Positions 9,130-21,457 of a stretch of 64,000 nt of DNA are shown here, in pieces; within the stretch, counting starts at the first letter, position 1; each line of letters begins with the position of its first letter. The translations under genes were made by a program, and so were the position numbers. The DNA is from Strongylocentrotus purpuratus (taxonomy: Eukaryota; Echinodermata; Echinoidea; Camarodonta; Strongylocentrotidae), in contig NW_022145594.1 in assembly GCF_000002235.5 (NCBI RefSeq), positions 21,755,890-21,819,889 of the forward strand, in the 5' to 3' direction. The notes under the pieces were generated by a model. The model was not told where the DNA came from, made no database searches, and was given only the letters and a program-made list of their open reading frames with translations.

Positions 9130-11175
9130 AAACACATATAATGATATGATATACAATACAGGTCATATTCCTGAAGATCTGAAAAATTCGATATATATAT
9201 ATATATGTGCCAAATCCAAAGAAGCCTAAGGCAAGTGTATGTGAAGATTTCCGGACAATTAACCTTATGAACCATGTAACCAAGTTACTCTTAAAGATCA
9301 TTCTCAAGAGAATAACAATTCAAATTGACAATGAAGTAGGTGAGGAACAGTTTGGTTTTAGACCTCAAAGTGGTACTAGAGAAGCAATATTCTGTATGAG
9401 AATGATGACAGAAAGGTATATTGCAGTAAATAAAGAAATTGTGTGCTTTAGTGACTACTATATGGCATTCGACAAAATTCACCACGACAAATTGATTGAA
9501 AGCGTACACAAAAATAATGTAGATGGTAAGAACATACGTCTCATATATAAACTTTACTTGGAGCAGACAGTTGCCATTAACATTAACAATGAAATTACAG
9601 GTTACACATAAATCAAAAGAGGAGTACGTCAGGGATGCGTAATAAAGGGTGTCAGTATTGGGGGTGTAAATATTACAAATTTACGTTATGCTGATGACAC
9701 TGTACTTTGCGCAGATTGAAGCAGATTTACAACATGTATAGGATATTGTAAAAGTCAAAAGTGAAGAGTTTGGTGTAAGCATGAATGTCAAGAAAACTAA
9801 GTCAATGAATTTTAGTAGAACAGATAATAAGTCTAGAATATATTTGAAACACGATTGACATATCATTAAGCAGGTCAGTATTTACATCTACTTAGGACAA
9901 AATATCACAGATGATGCCAAATGCGAAGCAGAAACAAAAAGAAGAAATTGCTCGGAATACATTTCTGGCAATAAAAGGATTATTCACAAATAGAAAGGTG
10001 AAATTTGCGCTAAAGCTATGTTCACAAATCAGAAGAGCGACCGACCGAAAGGTAGCCTGCTTGGTCCTCGCTGGAATTTAGGCATCGCCCAACGTTTTTT
10101 TTTTGTCGAGCAGGCTGTAGAGCCCCAGCGATGCCTGGGCGGTGCCCTGTCGATTTCCCGTTGGTCGCCGGTCAATTTGAGGTAAAAACTGGGCAAAATT
10201 GGAGAGCTTCTCCGGGCGGCGTCCCGGCAGTGACCGACCGATGACCCAGCGATACCCGAGCGGTCTCCCACCGGCCACCGGCTAATTTTAAGGAAATTGC
10301 AGCCGGCCGGTGATCGGCGGGGCGCCAAAATACGCTCGGTGCCCGGACACCGACCTAATAGAGCGTTCGCCGTCGAGCGATTTAGTTCAAAAATTAAAGC
10401 CGCTAGATCAAAGGTTGCTGACCGATTTTGAACTCGCCGCCCAGTGACCGACTGATCTCCCAGCGGCGACCGGGCAGCGAACGCTCAGCAGCCTTTGACC
10501 TAGCGGCTTCGATTTTTGACCTAAATCGCTCGACGGCGAACACTTGATTAGGTCGGTGCCCAGACGGCGATCGCCCAGGCACCGAGCATACTTTGGGCGG
10601 CGAGTGAAAGTGAGCAGGCGCCGCCCGAATTTTAACTCCGCGCTAAAACTTCAGCACCGACCAAGCGATGCCCTTAAAACAAGCGGTGCCCGGGCGGCCG
10701 GCGCTCGGTGCCTGGGCGAAATTGGCTCGAAACTCGCCGCCCGGCCGCCGAGCAGGCTACTTTTAGGTGATGTGACCATAGCTTTAGGTTGAGACTTGTA
10801 AACTGTCCTATTGTATGGAGCAGAAACACGGACAATAAGCAAGGCCATGGGAAATAGAATTACATCTTTTGGAATGTGGATTTACAGAACAATGATGAAC
10901 ATATCCTGGAAATTGCACTATTGCACATGGCAGGGCGTAAACATATTGCACTATTAGGATTAGTTAAGGAGAGAAAATCAGATGCTTTGGTTATGTTAAA
11001 AGACACCAAAGCCTCTTAAAGGATGTATTGGAAGGAAGAGTGGAAGGAAGTAGACCAAGAGGGAGACCTTGAATCAACTGGGAAGAGAATTTCAAGAACT
11101 TGAGTGGACTATAACTGCAAGAGTGCAACAGAATGGCAGAAGATAGAGTGAATGAACCTCCGAACTGGGAGAAGA
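9130..11175 (+). pseudogene. RTE-like LINE reverse-transcriptase pseudogene, split by a later insertion
   Basis: RT coding similarity starts near 9130 (an NTGHIPEDLK-like segment). It is clearest at 9207-9611, with LLLKIILKRI, EEQFGFRP and a decayed motif A (DYYMAFDKIHHDKL). It then has a stop at 9609-9611, a GVRQGC motif and a deletion. The catalytic motif C follows (LRYADDTVLCA, about 9680-9715), then thumb-region sequence (YLGQNITDDAKCEAE). The frame is interrupted at 10010-10787 by a GC-rich element and resumes with LLYGAET near 10810 and an RGRPRINWE-like C-terminus near 11065. There are many stops and shifts, so it is dead. A retrotransposon RT copies element RNA at a nicked target; the endonuclease part is missing here. 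Confidence 0.75.
10010..10787. mobile_element. GC-rich foldback element inserted in the RTE-like pseudogene
   Basis: The ends are CTAAAGCTATG and CATAGCTTTAG, followed by a second inverted block (GTAGCCTGCT against AGCAGGCTAC). Nearly the whole element is an imperfect palindrome centred near 10450: blocks such as CGCCGTCGAGCGATTTA recur inverted on the other side. GC content is far above the surroundings. The RT reading frame is colinear across the insertion (KVKFA before, LRLVNC after), which fixes the boundaries to within a few bases. No target duplication is obvious. No coding is supported; ORFs here are by-products of high GC. Confidence 0.75.
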
Positions 11176-11320
11176 TACATAGATAGATAATTATACACGT
11201 GTATATATCGCATTCATTATTGGAAAATAAGTACATGAGTATTTAACTAATTTAAGTATATCTGTTACCACTCAGATGATGGAGTCGCATATCATAAGCA
11301 TAGTTTTAAGTGAATATATA

Positions 11321-12253
11321 CACTGTTGTTCATAATGGTGGAATATTTATTTTTCCCCCAGTTTAGGGAAGGATTTAATTTTTTTTTAAATTTCTAATAG
11401 ATCTAGATAATGGCATACATTCTCAGATTTTATTGGATATTGATTTGTGAGTGTTTGTTTTGCGTGACTGCTTAATCATATGTGTGCTACTATGCTAATC
11501 AGATAAGGGACCTACGTCCTTAAGTCATAATTGACAGTAATGAGGATTAATGCCTCACAAAAGGGCACTAATATATAGCTGATCGACACGATTTTTATCC
11601 TGGGGCCTCACAGTAACGAGGCCATTGCTTAGCCCCTGAATCATGACTGTACGCAGTGTTTGCTAGGGTACGCGGCCCCTTCCACAAATCACCCAAAACG
11701 AAGAAAATGCAATAAATTGTCAAAAATTCATTGCATTTTCCCCCGGCCCCAAACAGGAAAAATTCCTCTGTAGGGCCATGCATTATGGTTCAAGGCATGG
11801 CCACACAGAGGAATTTTTCCTGTTGGGGGCCGGGGGAAAATGCAATGAATTTTTGACAATTTATTGCATTTTCTTCGTTTTGGGGGATTTGTGGGGGCGG
11901 CCGCGTACCCTAGCAAACACTGCGTACAGTCATGATTCAGGGGCTAAGCAATGGCCTCGTTACTGTGAGGCCCCAGGATAAAAATCGTGTCAATCAGCTA
12001 TATTAGTGCCCTTTTGTGAGGCATTAATCCTCATTACTGTCAATTATGATTTAAGGACGTAGGTTCCCTAGCTGATTAGCATAGTAGCACACACATGATT
12101 TAGCAGTCACGCAAAATAAACACTCGCAAATTAATATTCAATAAAATCTGAGAATGTATGCCATTATCTAGATCTATTAGAAATTTAAAAAAAAATTAAA
12201 TCCTTCCCTAAACTGGGGTAAAAATAAATATTCCACCATTATGACCAACAGTG
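11321..12253. mobile_element. Near-perfect 933-bp palindromic DNA transposon, TA target duplication
   Basis: The left end is CACTGTTGTTCATAATGGTG and the right end its complement with small changes. Both are flanked by TA (11319-11320 and 12254-12255), as for Tc1/mariner-type insertions. Arms of ~455 bp meet at a loop of about 15 bases near 11787. Mismatches are sparse along the whole arm. It would extrude as a long hairpin. No protein is encoded. Confidence 0.85.
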
Positions 12254-12255
12254 TA

Positions 12256-13046
12256 CATCTGCATGGCCTTTGATGTTGGATAATTGGTTATCATTTAAAT
12301 AATGCATCATGAGTTTAAACAAAAACACGTTTATTTGATCAAGAATTATTTCGGATAATACTAGAAGTCGTAAGTAGTCGTATTAATTATTAATAGTATA
12401 TATTTAGTATCCTGAAATTCATGTGTATATAACAGAAAAAGAAAAAAACATCACAGCGTACAGCTTGTATGTCATTCATTACATACATATTGACGTTTGT
12501 AATTTGTATAAAGTATGATTAAGATGAAGAGTCTACATAAATCATCATTTACCTGTTTTTAACGATTTCTTTAGTTTAGTGTTTGTTCTAACATTCGAAA
12601 AGTTTGCTAATAATTGATATCCATGTTTGTCGATGCATTATAAATTAATGTCTTTGAATATGAAAACAATGTATGTTATTTTCTTGATCAACTATTAATT
12701 AGTAGAATTATGACGTGATTTTCCAATCATTTCTGTATTTCATTGTACCCAAGAGTAAATATGTGAACACAGGCGCATCATGCTATACATTAAAAGTGAA
12801 AATATCATAAAATTCATATTAGTTGTCACAATTAGTCTTTCTTCTAATTCAATATACCTAAAGTAAGGTGATATGTTTGCCTATTTACTGGGTTTACGGC
12901 AAATGACTTTGTGTGTACTATTCATGTCATTATAAGTTTCATCATTTCTAAGCAAAGCCTAAAATTCTTAGTAGATCACGCGAATGTTAAGCGCTTTTTT
13001 GCAAAGTTGATATTTACACCACACGACCTCTTACATCTGTTTAATT
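12256..13046. other. No recognisable feature
   Basis: AT-rich sequence, with no supported gene or repeat. It borders satellite array 1 on the right. Confidence 0.5.
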
Positions 13047-14784
13047 GGGTCAATGTCGCTATTCATAAGGACCGCTATTCATAAGGTCCGCTTTTCATAA
13101 TTGGAGAAAAGGGTCATTATTCATAAGGGTCATTATTCAGAAGGACCGCTATTCATAATCAAAGAAGAGGGTCGGTATTCATAATAGGAGAAGAGGGTCG
13201 CTATTCATAATACGACATGAGGGACGCTATTCATAAGGGTCCCTATTCATAATATTACAACAGGGTCGGTATTCATAACACAGAAAGAGGGTCGCTATTC
13301 ATAATACGAAATGAGGGTCGCTATTCATAATACGAAATGAGGGTCGCTATACATAATGCAAAATGAGGGTCGCTATTCATAAGGGTCATTATTCATAAGG
13401 GTCATTATTCATAATCGATGAAAAGGGTCGCTATTCATAATAGGAGAAGAGGGTCGCTATTCATAATATGAGAAGAGGGTCGCTATTCATAATACGAAAT
13501 GAAATTCACTATTCATAATAGGAGTAGGGGGTCGCTATTCATAAAAGGAGAAGGGGGTCGCTATTCATAATAGGAGAAGAGGGTCGCTATTCATAATACG
13601 ACATGTGGGTCGCTATTCATAATAGGAGAAGAGGGTTGCTATTCATAATATGAGAAGAGGGTCGCTATTCAAAATACGACGTGAGGGTCGCTATTCATAA
13701 TAGGAGAAGAGGGTCGCTATTCATAATAGGAGTAGAGGTTCGCTATTCATAATACGAAATAAGGTTCGCTATTCATAATAGGAGTAGGGGGTCGCTATTC
13801 ATAAAAGGAGAAGGGGTTCCCTATTCATAATACGACATGAGGGTCGCTATTCATAATGAGAGAAGAGGGTTGCTATTCATAATAGGAGAAGAGGGTTGCT
13901 ATTCATAATAGAACATGAGGGTCGCTATTCATAATAGGAGAAGAGGGTCGCTATTCATAATAGGAAATGAGGGTCGCTATTCATAATACGACATGAGGGT
14001 CGCTATTCATAATAGGACAAGAGGGTCGCTATTCATAATACGAAATGAGGTTCGCTATTCATAATAGGAGTAGTGGGTCGCTATTCATAAAAGGAGTAGA
14101 GGGTCGCTATTCATAATACGAAATGAGGGTCGCTATTCATAATAGGAGAAGTGGGTCGCTATTCATAATATGAGTAGGGGGTCGCTATTCATAATGGGAA
14201 AGGTCGCTATTCATAATAGGAAATGAGGGTCGCTATTCATAATATGAGAAGAGGGTCGCTATTCATAATACGACATGAGGGTCGCTATTCATAACAGGAG
14301 TAGGGGGTCGCTATTCATAAAATCAGAAGGGGGTCGCTATTCATAATAGGACATGAGGGTCGCTATTCATAATAGGAGTAGTTGGTCGCTATTCATAAAA
14401 GGAGTAGAGGGTCGCTATTCATAATACGAAATGAGGGTCGCTATTCATAATAGGAGAAGTGGGTCGCTATTCATAATATGAGTAGGGGGTCGCTATTCAT
14501 AATGGGAAAGGTCGCTATTCATAATAGGAAATGAGGGTCGCTATTCATAATATGAGAAGAGGGTCGCTATTCATAATACGACATGAGGGTCGCTATTCAT
14601 AATAGGAGTAGGGGGTCGCTATTCATAAAATGAGAAGGGGGTTGCTATTCATAATAGGAGAAGAGGGTCGCTATTCATAAAACGACATGAGGGTCGCTAT
14701 TCATAATAGGAGAAGAGGGTCGCTATTCATAATAGGAGTAGAGGTTCGCTTTTCATAATACGAAATAAGGTTCGCTATTCATAA
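13047..14784 (+). repeat. 26-bp satellite, array 1 (about 65 units, plus orientation)
   Basis: The core of the unit is GGGTCGCTATTCATAATA, followed by variable AGGAGAAGA, CGAAATGA or CGACATGA endings. The left ~200 bp is more diverged and uses GGACCGCTATTCATAA units. A block containing a shortened unit (AATGGGAAAGGTCGC) is repeated about 308 bp apart (14193 and 14501). The right edge merges directly into the tail of the LINE that follows. Confidence 0.95.
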
Positions 14785-17700
14785 TTCAAATTATATTCAT
14801 ATTCATATTTATTTCATTTCCCACAGAAAGGTTAACAAAGATATTACATTTGATTTCATACATAATTCATTTTTTCAAGAAACTATACAAATAAACTTTG
14901 TACATAATAAAATTATTACAAGAATTTCTTAATTTCTGAGAAAATGGGGGGGGGGGGATCCACTAAAAAGCAGTGCGTGTAGGTTGTGGATCCCCCAGAA
15001 AAAAATATAAATATAAATGTTTCAAATTTTGCCTACGAAGACCTAGAAAACACAAGACAATATTTCAAAACAACATACAATTTACAAACACGAAACGAAC
15101 AAGGAGAAGTAAAACAGATAAGAAAAAGGGAAAAGGGGGAAGGAAGAAGAAGAAGAAGAAGAAGCAGGACAAATCATGACCGGAAAAAGTAAGTTAAAAT
15201 GATAATTTTGGGAAGGTAAGATCATAAGACCAAATAAATATTAAATTAATCGAGCAGATGATGAAGACCTAAATGAAAAATTAAGATGATTACCAACTGT
15301 TATCAGATTATATTACTATAAGATTTGAGCAAAAATGTTTTTAGATTTTTCTTGAAAGAATTTAGGGATGGACTATTTTTAATACTTTCACTTAGAGAAT
15401 TCCAAAATCTAGGACCATCATACAAAAAAGACTTCTTCGCTAATAAAGTTCTAAAGAGTGGTAGGTGAAACTCGTTTGACCGTCTAGTTGGGTAATAATG
15501 AAATCACCGATTTAGGGGGAACATGGCATCAAATATATGTGGAAGGGTCTTTTTTGAATACTTATACATAAATTGTCCTAAGTGAAGTAGATACAGGTCA
15601 TTTGTTTTTAATAGTCTGCCATTAACAAATGTGTGTGTGAGAGTGGAGCAGAATGGTAAATAATACGGAGAGACTTCTTTTGTAATAATAACAGTCTATT
15701 TAATAGGGTTTGCTGCGTGTTGCCCCAAGTAAGTATACCATAATTCAGGTATGGTAAAATTAAAGTTGAATAAAGCATGAGTAGGGATGATGTCGGAAAA
15801 TGAAATTTAAGTTTATTTATTATGCCAATATTCCGTGAAATGATCTTACATGTATTATCTATATGGTATTTCCACGAAAGTTTGTTATCAACAGTTATGC
15901 CTAAAAATGTAATAAATGAAACAACTTCCAAGGGGGTATTGTCAAAAATGATATTATTGGGCAGTGTGTCAATAGAATTACTAAATAACATATATTTGGT
16001 TTTTTGGAGGTTAAGGGATAGTTTGTTTGCTTTTATCCATTGGGTGACTTTTTCAAGTTCAGAATTTACAACATTGACTAGGGAATTTGGATTTCTATGG
16101 GAATCAAATAAATTAGAATCGTCTGCAAAAAGTATAAATGAAAGGACATCGGATGATTTACAAAAGTCATTTATATAAATAATAAACAATAAAGGGCCCA
16201 ACAAACTTCCCTGCGGTACTCCACAATTTACGTTTTGTATATAGGAAGTATGATCATTCAAGAATACATCGTCTATTGGATAAGTAACTCCTGAACCACT
16301 CCAAGGCCTTCCCACGCACCCCATAATGAGAAAGTTTGAATAATAAGATGTCATGATTGATGGTGTCGAAGGCCTTGGAGAAGTCCAGGAAGATGCCAAC
16401 CAGGTGAGAAGAATTGTCTAAAGCATGCGCTACTTTGTCAATAAAATTCAATAAGGCATGTTCTGTATTATGTTTTTCTCTAAATCCAAACTGAAAGTTG
16501 GAAAAAATACTATGAGTTTTTAAAAAGTAAACAGTTCTACGATAAACAACTTTTTCTAGAATTTTCGACAAGGAGGATAATAAAGATATTGGTCGATAAT
16601 TACTGACATTCAACGTATCACCTTTTTTGTACAGGGGTATGACTTTTGCGATTTTCATATTATCTGGGACTTGTCCATTAAGTAACGATAAATTGAGAAT
16701 GTGTACTAAAGGATTTACAATTGAAGATATTACACCTTTTAGAATAAACTTATTAATGTCGTCATAGCCGGGACTCTTTTTGTTATTCAAATTAGATACA
16801 ATATCAATGATATCTTCTTTAACTATAGGAGTGAGAAAAATAGTATTGGGGTTGGGTGTGCCTAGGTAATCAGAGAAATGTTTGGCTGAAGGAGGAATAC
16901 CTTCAGCCAAGTTTGTCCCTATAGAGAAAAAAAAGTTGTTGAAAGTATTGGCTATGTTTCCAGGATCTTCGACAATATCATCATTATACCTAATTTTAGT
17001 TATATCTGATTTGTTATTGGATAAATTCATTGCTTGTTTTAAAATCTTCCATGTGTTTTGAATATCGTTCTTATATAAAGTTAACTGGTTCGTAAAGTAG
17101 TTTTTTTTTTGCTAATCGTATTGTTTTAGTTAAAATATTTTTATAACTGGTGTATCTAGCTTTTGCCTGTTCAGTACCTTTCATTCTACATTTATAGTAT
17201 AAGTTATTTTTTCTGTTAATTGAACGTAAAACTGATTTAGAAATCCATGGAAGTCTCGGTGATTTTTTGTAGGTAGTTCCTTTGTCTTTAACTTTAAGAA
17301 TGTGAATATCTAATTGATCATGAAATATGTTAAGGAAATTATTAAAAGATAAATTTACGTCATTATTATCGTAAACACACGACCAGTCAGCAGAGTCTAA
17401 AGATGCGCCAAGAATGGCAATGTTTTCATGGTTAGGTCGGCGTCTTGATGGTCTGTGATGATTAACTAATGAGTGCTTAAGGGTAAAATGTGATATAATA
17501 GGAAAATGATCCGTTATATCAGATAGAATTACAGAAGGGTCTGGGGTAGGAAGAGTATTGCAAAAAACATTATCAATAAGGGTGGCGGAGTGATTTGCCA
17601 TACGGGTGGGTTTAGATATCGAAGGCAAAAATGAGGCAGTCAAAAATATTTCAAGAAATTCATGGGATATATTGTTGTTATTATGCTTTAAAATATCAAT

Positions 17701-18810
17701 ATTAAAATCTCCCATTATGAAAACATCTTTGTTTATAAAAAGTGGATTCTTTAGTAAATCTGTAAGGTACACTATGAAATCATTTAAATTTGAACTTGGA
17801 GGTCTATACATAATACCCATGATTATATTTTTAGTATCCGGAACATTGATTTCGATAAAAAGAGACTCCAGTGTTTCGTTCATTACATTAATTTCATTTA
17901 GAATTGAATAGTCGTAACAGTGTGAAACGAAAAATGCAACACCCCCGCCGGGTCTATTTTTTCTATTATTGACAACAAGATCATAACCATCTAATGCAAA
18001 TGGTAGGTTTGATTCACTGGATAACCAGGTTTCCGTAAGTCCTATTATGGAAAATGACTGTTTGGATGGGTTATCTAATAGTAATAACAATTCTTCAAAG
18101 TGTTTATTTAAGCTTCTAATGTTTAAATGCTAAAGAGAAAATGTGTCTATAGCAAATTCCTTAACGAGGTTTTTATATTGGGACTCGGTTACATATTCAG
18201 ATGAAGGGCTTTGAATTTGGTCATGATCAGGGAAAAAATCTAAAATTTCTGTCGATGAGTTTATATTATTTGCTACAAACTGGTTATACGCTACATTAGT
18301 TGAAGAATAATCATTCGCGAGATTTGTTGATGAAGGGTTAAGTGAATGAAAAAGGTCGTCATCATTTGAAGAATAGAATGGCATATCAGCTAACTGGGCC
18401 ATTGAAGTACAGTCAATATCTCAATATAACATTGCATTTTCGGTTTTGGGTTTGTAGCAATAAGCAAGCAATTGGGCGATAGAAGCGTCCTGCATGGATA
18501 CACAGAAAAAAACAGTTTTACATGTGGACAAGTACAGATACATAAACACGTGAATACAGAGAACAGAACAATGACAACATACAACAGAGAAGGGGTTGCA
18601 AGAAGGACGTGACACAAAGAGAGAAAGAAAAGATACATGTAGGTACAAGTAGAGACTACATTCCACAGAAGTCCTCGTAGGCAGAGCGAACGAACGAGCC
18701 AATGAACAATAACAAATGTGGAGCATCTTAGCATGATCCTGGCGAGATGCCCAATAGAACTAATAATATTATAGAAAATACACTCTATGTAAATATTTGC
18801 GCTCATTGTA
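14785..18810 (-). mobile_element. CR1/L2-like LINE, nearly full length but broken
   Basis: On the minus strand the order is a 5' untranslated part (~18403-18810 or beyond), one long ORF (18402 to 15608), and a 3' UTR to ~14785 ending in ATATGA-type microsatellite next to satellite array 1. The 3' UTR contains a poly-G hairpin at about 14946-14996 (GGGGGATCC...GGATCCCCC). A 62-bp tandem array lies just upstream (18880-19800) and may be part of its promoter region. Confidence 0.75.
15608..18402 (-). pseudogene. LINE ORF2: AP-endonuclease and reverse transcriptase, three lesions
   Basis: The frame begins with MAQLADMPFY at 18402. It is broken by a TAG at about 18130, a frameshift in the T run near 17101-17110, and a further frameshift near 16255-16400. 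The endonuclease part (17071-18090) shows LTETWL, GGGVAFFV, MYRPPSS, GDFNIDIL and SDITDHFPI, the active-site blocks of AP-type endonucleases that nick target DNA. The RT part (15608-17030) shows NYRPISLLS, FGFREKHNTEHAL, FLDFSKAFDTINHDIL, GVPQGSLLGPLLF and the catalytic FADD box (ILFADDSNLF). There is no C-terminal zinc finger. Only three lesions in ~2.8 kb means a fairly young copy. Clade assignment (CR1/L2 group) rests on motif style. Confidence 0.85.
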
Positions 18811-18879
18811 ATACAAAAATAAGGAAACCATGCGATAATAAAAGTTTAACTATAAATTGAGAATTCAAATATAAAGATA

Positions 18880-19800
18880 TAACGAGGTGAAAGCATGCAA
18901 GCAAAACAATTACACATTGAAAAAAAAAAAAAAAAAAAAACACGAAAAGGTGAATGCATGCAACAACAACAAAAAATGTAACATCTAGCACATTCAGCTT
19001 AATAGACAATCAAACAAGAAAAGGTAAAAGCATGCAAGACAATTTAACATCGAGTAAGTTCGGCTTAATTGAGAATCAAAACCAAAAAAAAAAGAAAGGG
19101 TGAAAGAATGCAAGACAATTTAAGTTCAGCTTAATTGACAATTTAAAAAAAGAAGGAAAAAAAGGTAAATGCATGCAAGACAATTCAACATCGAGTACGT
19201 TATGCTTAATTGAGAATCAAAAAAAGAAAAAGAAATAAAAAGTGAATGCTCGCAAGACAATTCAACATCGAGAACTTTAAGCTTAATTTAGAATTTAAAA
19301 AAAAAAAAAGGGAGAAAGCATGCAAGAGAATTCAACAACGAGTATGTTCGGCTTAATTGAGAATATAAATTTATATTTAAAAAAAAAGGATGAAAGCATG
19401 CAAGACGATTTCACATAGAGTAGTCTTAATAACTGAGAATTTACATATGAAATGATGAGAGCATGTTAGAGAATTAAACATTTAAACAGTGTAATTTGAG
19501 AATTTACAAATGTAAAGGTGAAGTCATGCAAGAAAATTTAACATCGAATAGGTTCATTTGAGAATTTACATATGAAATGATAAAAGCATGCCAGAGAATT
19601 CAACAACGAGTATGTTCGGCTCAATTGAGAATATAAATTTGTAACAAAAAGAAAGAATGAAAGCATGCAAGACGGTTTCACATAGAGTAGTCTTAATAAC
19701 TGAGAATTTACATATGTAAAGGTGAAGTCATGCAAAACAATTTAACATTGAATAGGCTCATTTGAGAATTTACATATGAAATGATGAAGGCATGCAACAA
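18880..19800. repeat. Tandem repeat of ~62-75 bp monomers, about 14 copies
   Basis: Each monomer carries GCATGCAAGACAATTTAACA, then CGAGTA..TTCGGCTTAATT, GAGAAT and an A-rich spacer of variable length. GCATGCAA-like anchors occur roughly every 60-78 bases from ~18893 to ~19790. It lies directly upstream of the minus-strand LINE, the position where some LINEs keep 5' UTR promoter monomers. That link is inference. Confidence 0.8.
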
Positions 19801-20151
19801 AACTCACATTGAATACGTCTTACCTCATACCAAATTTCTACTGAAGTGGGTACCCCTTGTAAGGAAGAAAATAGCTGAAGATTATAGAAAGGACTTTGAG
19901 GAATGCGTTACCCAAGAAAGCCCCGGGAATGAAACAGATCATTGCTTGCTGTATATTAACCTGTCCATAACGACTTGATTACAAAGAAAAAGAATTCAGC
20001 TTCGGAGGAAACACAACTATTTAAAACAAGGCAAGACCTGATGAACTATAAATCGTGCTTGACAGGTGTTATTAGGTAAATTCAAACTGCTAAAAGGGTA
20101 AACACTTAGATAAGAAATTTTGATCAATTCTTTGTAGGTACATGAATGAAT
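19801..20151. other. No recognisable feature
   Basis: Short unassigned stretch between the tandem monomers and the MULE. A 65-codon ORF here (19781-19978) resembles nothing I recognise. Confidence 0.4.
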
Positions 20152-20160
20152 GACATTAGC
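20152..20160. other. Target-site duplication, left copy (GACATTAGC)
   Basis: Identical to 32501-32509. Both lie flush against the element and exactly six bases outside the first base shared by the two termini. Nine bases is the usual MULE duplication length. Confidence 0.85.
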
Positions 20161-20702
20161 GGTTCTAGGACAATTACCCCCTGGGCAATCACCCCCCGGA
20201 AAATTACCCCCCGGAAAACTACCCCCCAAGGACAATTACCCCCCGGAAAATTACCCCCCGGAGAATTACCCCCCGAGGACAATAACCCCCTAAGGACAAT
20301 TACCCCCCGGAAATTTACCCCCCGGAGAATTACCCCCCGAGGACAATTACCCCCCAAGGACAATTACCCCCCGGAAATTTACCCCCCGGAAAACTACCCC
20401 CCGAGGACAATTACCCCCCGAGGACAACTACCCCCCGAGGACAATTACCCCCCGAGGACAATTACCCCCCAAGGACAATTACCCCCCGGAAAACTACCCC
20501 CCGAGGACAACTACCCCCGAGGACAATTACCCCCCGAGGACAATTACCCCCCAAGGACAATTACCCCCCGGAAAACAACCCCCCGAGGACAATTACCCCC
20601 CGGAAAACTACCCCCTGAGGAATTACCCCCCGAGGACAATTACCCGCCCCCATGGATAACTACGCCTGAGGACAACTACCCCCCCCCCGAAGACAATCAG
20701 GA
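20161..20702 (+). repeat. Left inverted terminus of the MULE: array of ~16-17 bp units
   Basis: About 32 units such as GGACAATTACCCCCCGA and GGAAAATTACCCCCCG. Reading inward, the first seven units follow the same order of variants (GGGCAATCACC, GGAAAATT, GGAAAACT, AAGGACAATT, GGAAAATT, GGAGAATT) as the right terminus. The two arrays therefore descend from one terminus and are not independent satellites. The long proline-rich ORFs across the array are translation artefacts. Confidence 0.9.
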
Positions 20703-21185
20703 TTCAATAGCAAAAGACGATTTGACACATTGAGAGATGTTGTGAAGGCTACGAGCCCATAAAATCCCGTGCATGAACCCACATTCGTTCAAATACTTGC
20801 GCGTGATGTTCCTCTCATTACTACACATTTTTCTTTAACTATAATGTATGCAACACCACTGTGGTTGCTGTTTTCTACGAAGGATTTCTCTTGAGCAGCG
20901 TTATTTCAAATTTTTGTTAGACACAGTGCCCTCTTAAGAAATGAAAAGTTTCGCCCAATCTTAAATTCTTCACAAACTATTTATTTTGCATCACTCTGGC
21001 ATTCGTCAAGAGCTATGTACACACGTATGGGCACATTTGTTTCTTGATTTAGTGAACGAGCAAGAAAAAAAAGGACAAGACATACTTATTTTCTTTTAAT
21101 ATGGCACCGTACATACCATATATTTAACTTGAAGGCAATTTTTATTTCAAAATAAATTACAGTACAAGAAAACATATTTGAGTTC

Positions 21186-21232
21186 ACCATGACAACAGAA
21201 ATATATATATATATATATAAATATATATATTA
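21186..21232. repeat. AT microsatellite inside the MULE
   Basis: A run of alternating AT, interrupted once by AA, upstream of the transposase gene. 20703-21457 otherwise shows no recognisable feature. Confidence 0.7.
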
Positions 21233-21457
21233 CATTACATTTATAAACATGAAGAGAACCTTTAGTTTGGAATAGATCGTGGATGAGGGCCTATTATGCA
21301 TACAAAGACAAATATACTATCAGCTGATTAGAAAAGTTACAGAGGATGCATAAATAATGAAATCTTACATCCTAATTTCTTTGTTGGGCCATTTTGGGGG
21401 AGACTAGCTGCGCGCAATGTATTGTTAAATTTCTAAGAAATGTAAATTCCGTACTTT

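Noticed and set aside
10029..10848. Several 65-99 codon ORFs rich in Arg/Pro/Ala
   Set aside because: By-products of high GC in the palindromic insertion; open on both strands.
11595..11981. Paired ORFs with near-identical proteins on opposite strands
   Set aside because: They are mirror images produced by the 933-bp palindrome.
13047..14784. Possible CRISPR array
   Set aside because: Repeats are contiguous 26-bp tandem units without unique spacers, in a eukaryotic transposon setting, with no cas genes.
18390..18806. 138-codon ORF upstream of LINE ORF2
   Set aside because: It lacks ORF1 motifs, overlaps another frame equally open, and sits in the likely 5' UTR.
20146..20733. Long Pro/Thr/Gln-rich ORF
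   Set aside because: It is the translation of the MULE terminal array; similar ORFs exist in other frames and in the inverted array at 31898-32563.
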